Assembly (NCBI GenBank): GCA_965224105.1
Contig: CBDCYH010000002.1
Location: 992,001-1,056,000 of the forward strand
DNA: 64,000 nucleotides
Direction: 5' to 3'
Source: CBDCYH01 sp965224105
GTDB lineage: Bacteria; Bacteroidota; Rhodothermia; Rhodothermales; JABDKH01
Shown one piece after another: positions 62,744 through 64,000 of the stretch. The notes beneath the pieces were generated by a model. It had not been told where the DNA came from. It did not search any database and saw nothing but the letters and a program-made list of their open reading frames with translations. Numbering within the stretch: position 1 is the first letter of the stretch; every line of letters begins with the position of its first letter. The translations under genes and the position numbers were made by a program.

Positions 62744-64000
62744 TGAATTGCATGAGCAGTTTAACTGAATAATTCCGCAGCGGCATCGGGTAGTTCTGAA
62801 CAACCGCATACCGGGCGTTAAATAGATTGTGCACGTCAACGATAAGGCTCAGATGATGCCGGCGATAGGGAAATACGAATCCCACTCCCATGTCGGACGT
62901 CAGGAATGCAGGCAGCCGCTCACTGCCCCCGGCTGTCACATTTTGCGTCCCGGTAAACCCGACTGTTGCATTCGCCTTTAGCCCTCCCCTACGCACTCCA
63001 ACCGAAGCATTCGCCTTCTGTCGCGGAGTGTACCGTAGTTGCCGATGTTGGGTACGATCCATGTCAACTACGCTAACAAACGAATATGTAACCTTGCCAT
63101 TGATCGAGGTGGCGCCAACATCGGTCACAGGTACATCGAACACCAGATCGGCTCCGAACGCTCTAGTCCTCGCGACATTTTGAGGCGTCCACAGCCCGCC
63201 AATATCCGTCGACCACACTATTTGGTTGGACATGGAACGAAAGAATATGGATACATCAAACAGAAGGTTCGTCGTCGGGGCAATCAGAACCCCAACGTCG
63301 GTCGTCCAACCGTCCTCCGGCTTCAGGTCCGGATTACCACGCGCTCCAGCCGATCGCCAGTACAGATCGTTGAAGGACGGAATGCGCTGCACCCTGCCAG
63401 CACTCGACCGGATCCTGGCCGCGTTGTCCACACGAACATTTGCCCCAACCCTGGGTGACAGCGAAACACCTCTCGACTTGCCGGTCGAGCGCACATCGGC
63501 ATTAACTCCCGGATACAGAACAACCCTCCTCGATGCAATTTCGCCTTCAAGATTGATCGCATATGTCTGGCGCGAAGGCACACTGGATGGAATTGCCGGA
63601 TGAGTTACGTCGGCAAATTCCCCTCGGAGGCCCATTGAAAATGTGTGCGGTCCGAAAGGATGTGCGAGTCGGATCACCGCTGTGGCAAGATTGCTCTTGC
63701 CCGTGTCGTCTACTCCAGATACGGGATTTTTGTAGCGGATGAAACCTGATTGATACATCGCTCTACCTTGGAACGAGCCAAGGCCGAGGGACGCGTCGTG
63801 CGACATCCAGACCCTCCTCGATCTATCCTCCTGACGTTCACCAAACGAACTACCACCGGCAACCCCTGGCAGTCCTCTCTCCCTTTGGCTGGTCTGGAAC
63901 GAAACTGTGCTCCGTCCATCTATTGTCGCCAACCGCGCAACAACGCCCGATGCTGTGTGATCCGCATTTTTCCGCGTTTGATAGGCTGACGGAAAAGCAG
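62721..64000 (-). CDS. TonB-dependent receptor (BtuB-like), partial at the window edge
   Basis: Only the C-terminal 400-odd residues of this outer membrane receptor are in the window. The frame stays open to base 64000 (no stop from 63932 to the edge), so the start is outside. It has the barrel pattern of a BtuB/FecA-type receptor: RIPSFNDLYWRSAGARGNPDLKPE, a family-common block, and the C-terminal NLFNARYAVVQNYPMPLRNYSVKLLMQF, with a last hydrophobic strand. The adjacent propeller lipoprotein suggests a BtuB-BtuG-like pair. Any vitamin B12 riboswitch would lie beyond the edge and cannot be checked here. Confidence 0.88.
   Translation of the reverse strand, partial: AFPSAYQTRKNADHTASGVVARLATIDGRSTVSFQTSQRERGLPGVAGGSSFGERQEDRSRRVWMSHDASLGLGSFQGRAMYQSGFIRYKNPVSGVDDTGKSNLATAVIRLAHPFGPHTFSMGLRGEFADVTHPAIPSSVPSRQTYAINLEGEIASRRVVLYPGVNADVRSTGKSRGVSLSPRVGANVRVDNAARIRSSAGRVQRIPSFNDLYWRSAGARGNPDLKPEDGWTTDVGVLIAPTTNLLFDVSIFFRSMSNQIVWSTDIGGLWTPQNVARTRAFGADLVFDVPVTDVGATSINGKVTYSFVSVVDMDRTQHRQLRYTPRQKANASVGVRRGGLKANATVGFTGTQNVTAGGSERLPAFLTSDMGVGFVFPYRRHHLSLIVDVHNLFNARYAVVQNYPMPLRNYSVKLLMQFNGKNRKQ

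Overview
This 64 kb window looks like a chromosomal stretch from a bacterium of the Rhodothermota/Balneolota side of the Bacteroidota group. The case rests on gene content: SusC/Oar-style TonB-dependent receptors that begin with a carboxypeptidase-regulatory-like domain, a secreted protein with a C-terminal type IX secretion (T9SS) sorting domain, many lipoproteins with a lipobox, a ferredoxin-linked 2-oxoglutarate oxidoreductase (KorAB) with citrate synthase, and a DUF4159 protein. No taxonomic marker such as rRNA is present, so the placement is inference. Genes are packed tightly on both strands with many short overlaps. I found no tRNA, rRNA, CRISPR array, transposase, integrase or prophage gene.

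Layout. 1-500 holds only dispersed palindromic repeats. 500-6000 carries an SRPBCC-epimerase fusion, a lipoprotein subclass B3 metallo-beta-lactamase, an alpha/beta hydrolase, the thyA-folA pair, a small unknown gene and apaG. 6145-9146 is korAB. 9276-15645 has a surface lipoprotein, a large Oar-like TonB receptor and a sorbosone-dehydrogenase-like lipoprotein. 15658-20957 has an S9 peptidase, a Gfo/Idh/MocA oxidoreductase preceded by a 15-base poly-C tract, a small unknown gene, trmH and an SDR. 20964-29363 contains a TRAP substrate-binding lipoprotein and, 5 kb away on the other strand, TRAP DctQ-DctM. Between them lie a ppk2-Na/Pi cotransporter pair and a run of small metabolic genes (LOG, DinB-like, DMT transporter, esterase). 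29364-34603 holds rarA, an ion channel overlapping a uracil-DNA glycosylase, gltA and a DJ-1-like lipoprotein.

34760-41080 is a plus-strand housekeeping run: DUF4159, a small membrane-anchored protein, glyA, an OPRT-like enzyme, tatC, a C-terminal processing protease and a TauE-like permease. 41102-46982 has dodecin, a BON-LysM protein, arsM, an HtrA-like lipoprotein protease, a propeller-like lipoprotein and a ChlI-like AAA+ ATPase. 47241-54268 is the most distinctive accessory block: two paralogous TonB receptor plus lipoprotein pairs in tandem, followed by a GT2 glycosyltransferase. ilvE follows. 55318-64000 is one minus-strand run that reads, in transcription order: a partial BtuB-like TonB receptor, a YncE/BtuG-like propeller lipoprotein, a BFD-like [2Fe-2S] protein, a PhoB-type regulator, a PhoR-type kinase, a YhhQ-type transporter, and two VCBS-repeat secreted proteins, of which only the last carries the T9SS tail.

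Together the genes suggest an aerobic heterotroph that takes up large or scarce nutrients through TonB receptors with surface lipoproteins, imports organic acids by TRAP transport, and runs a TCA cycle with ferredoxin-linked 2-oxoglutarate oxidation. The best leads for something new are the duplicated receptor-lipoprotein pairs, the poly-C tract, the PPG-repeat leader on KorB, and the BtuB/BtuG-like operon that continues into a two-component system. All domain calls come from reading motifs by eye; no database search was run.
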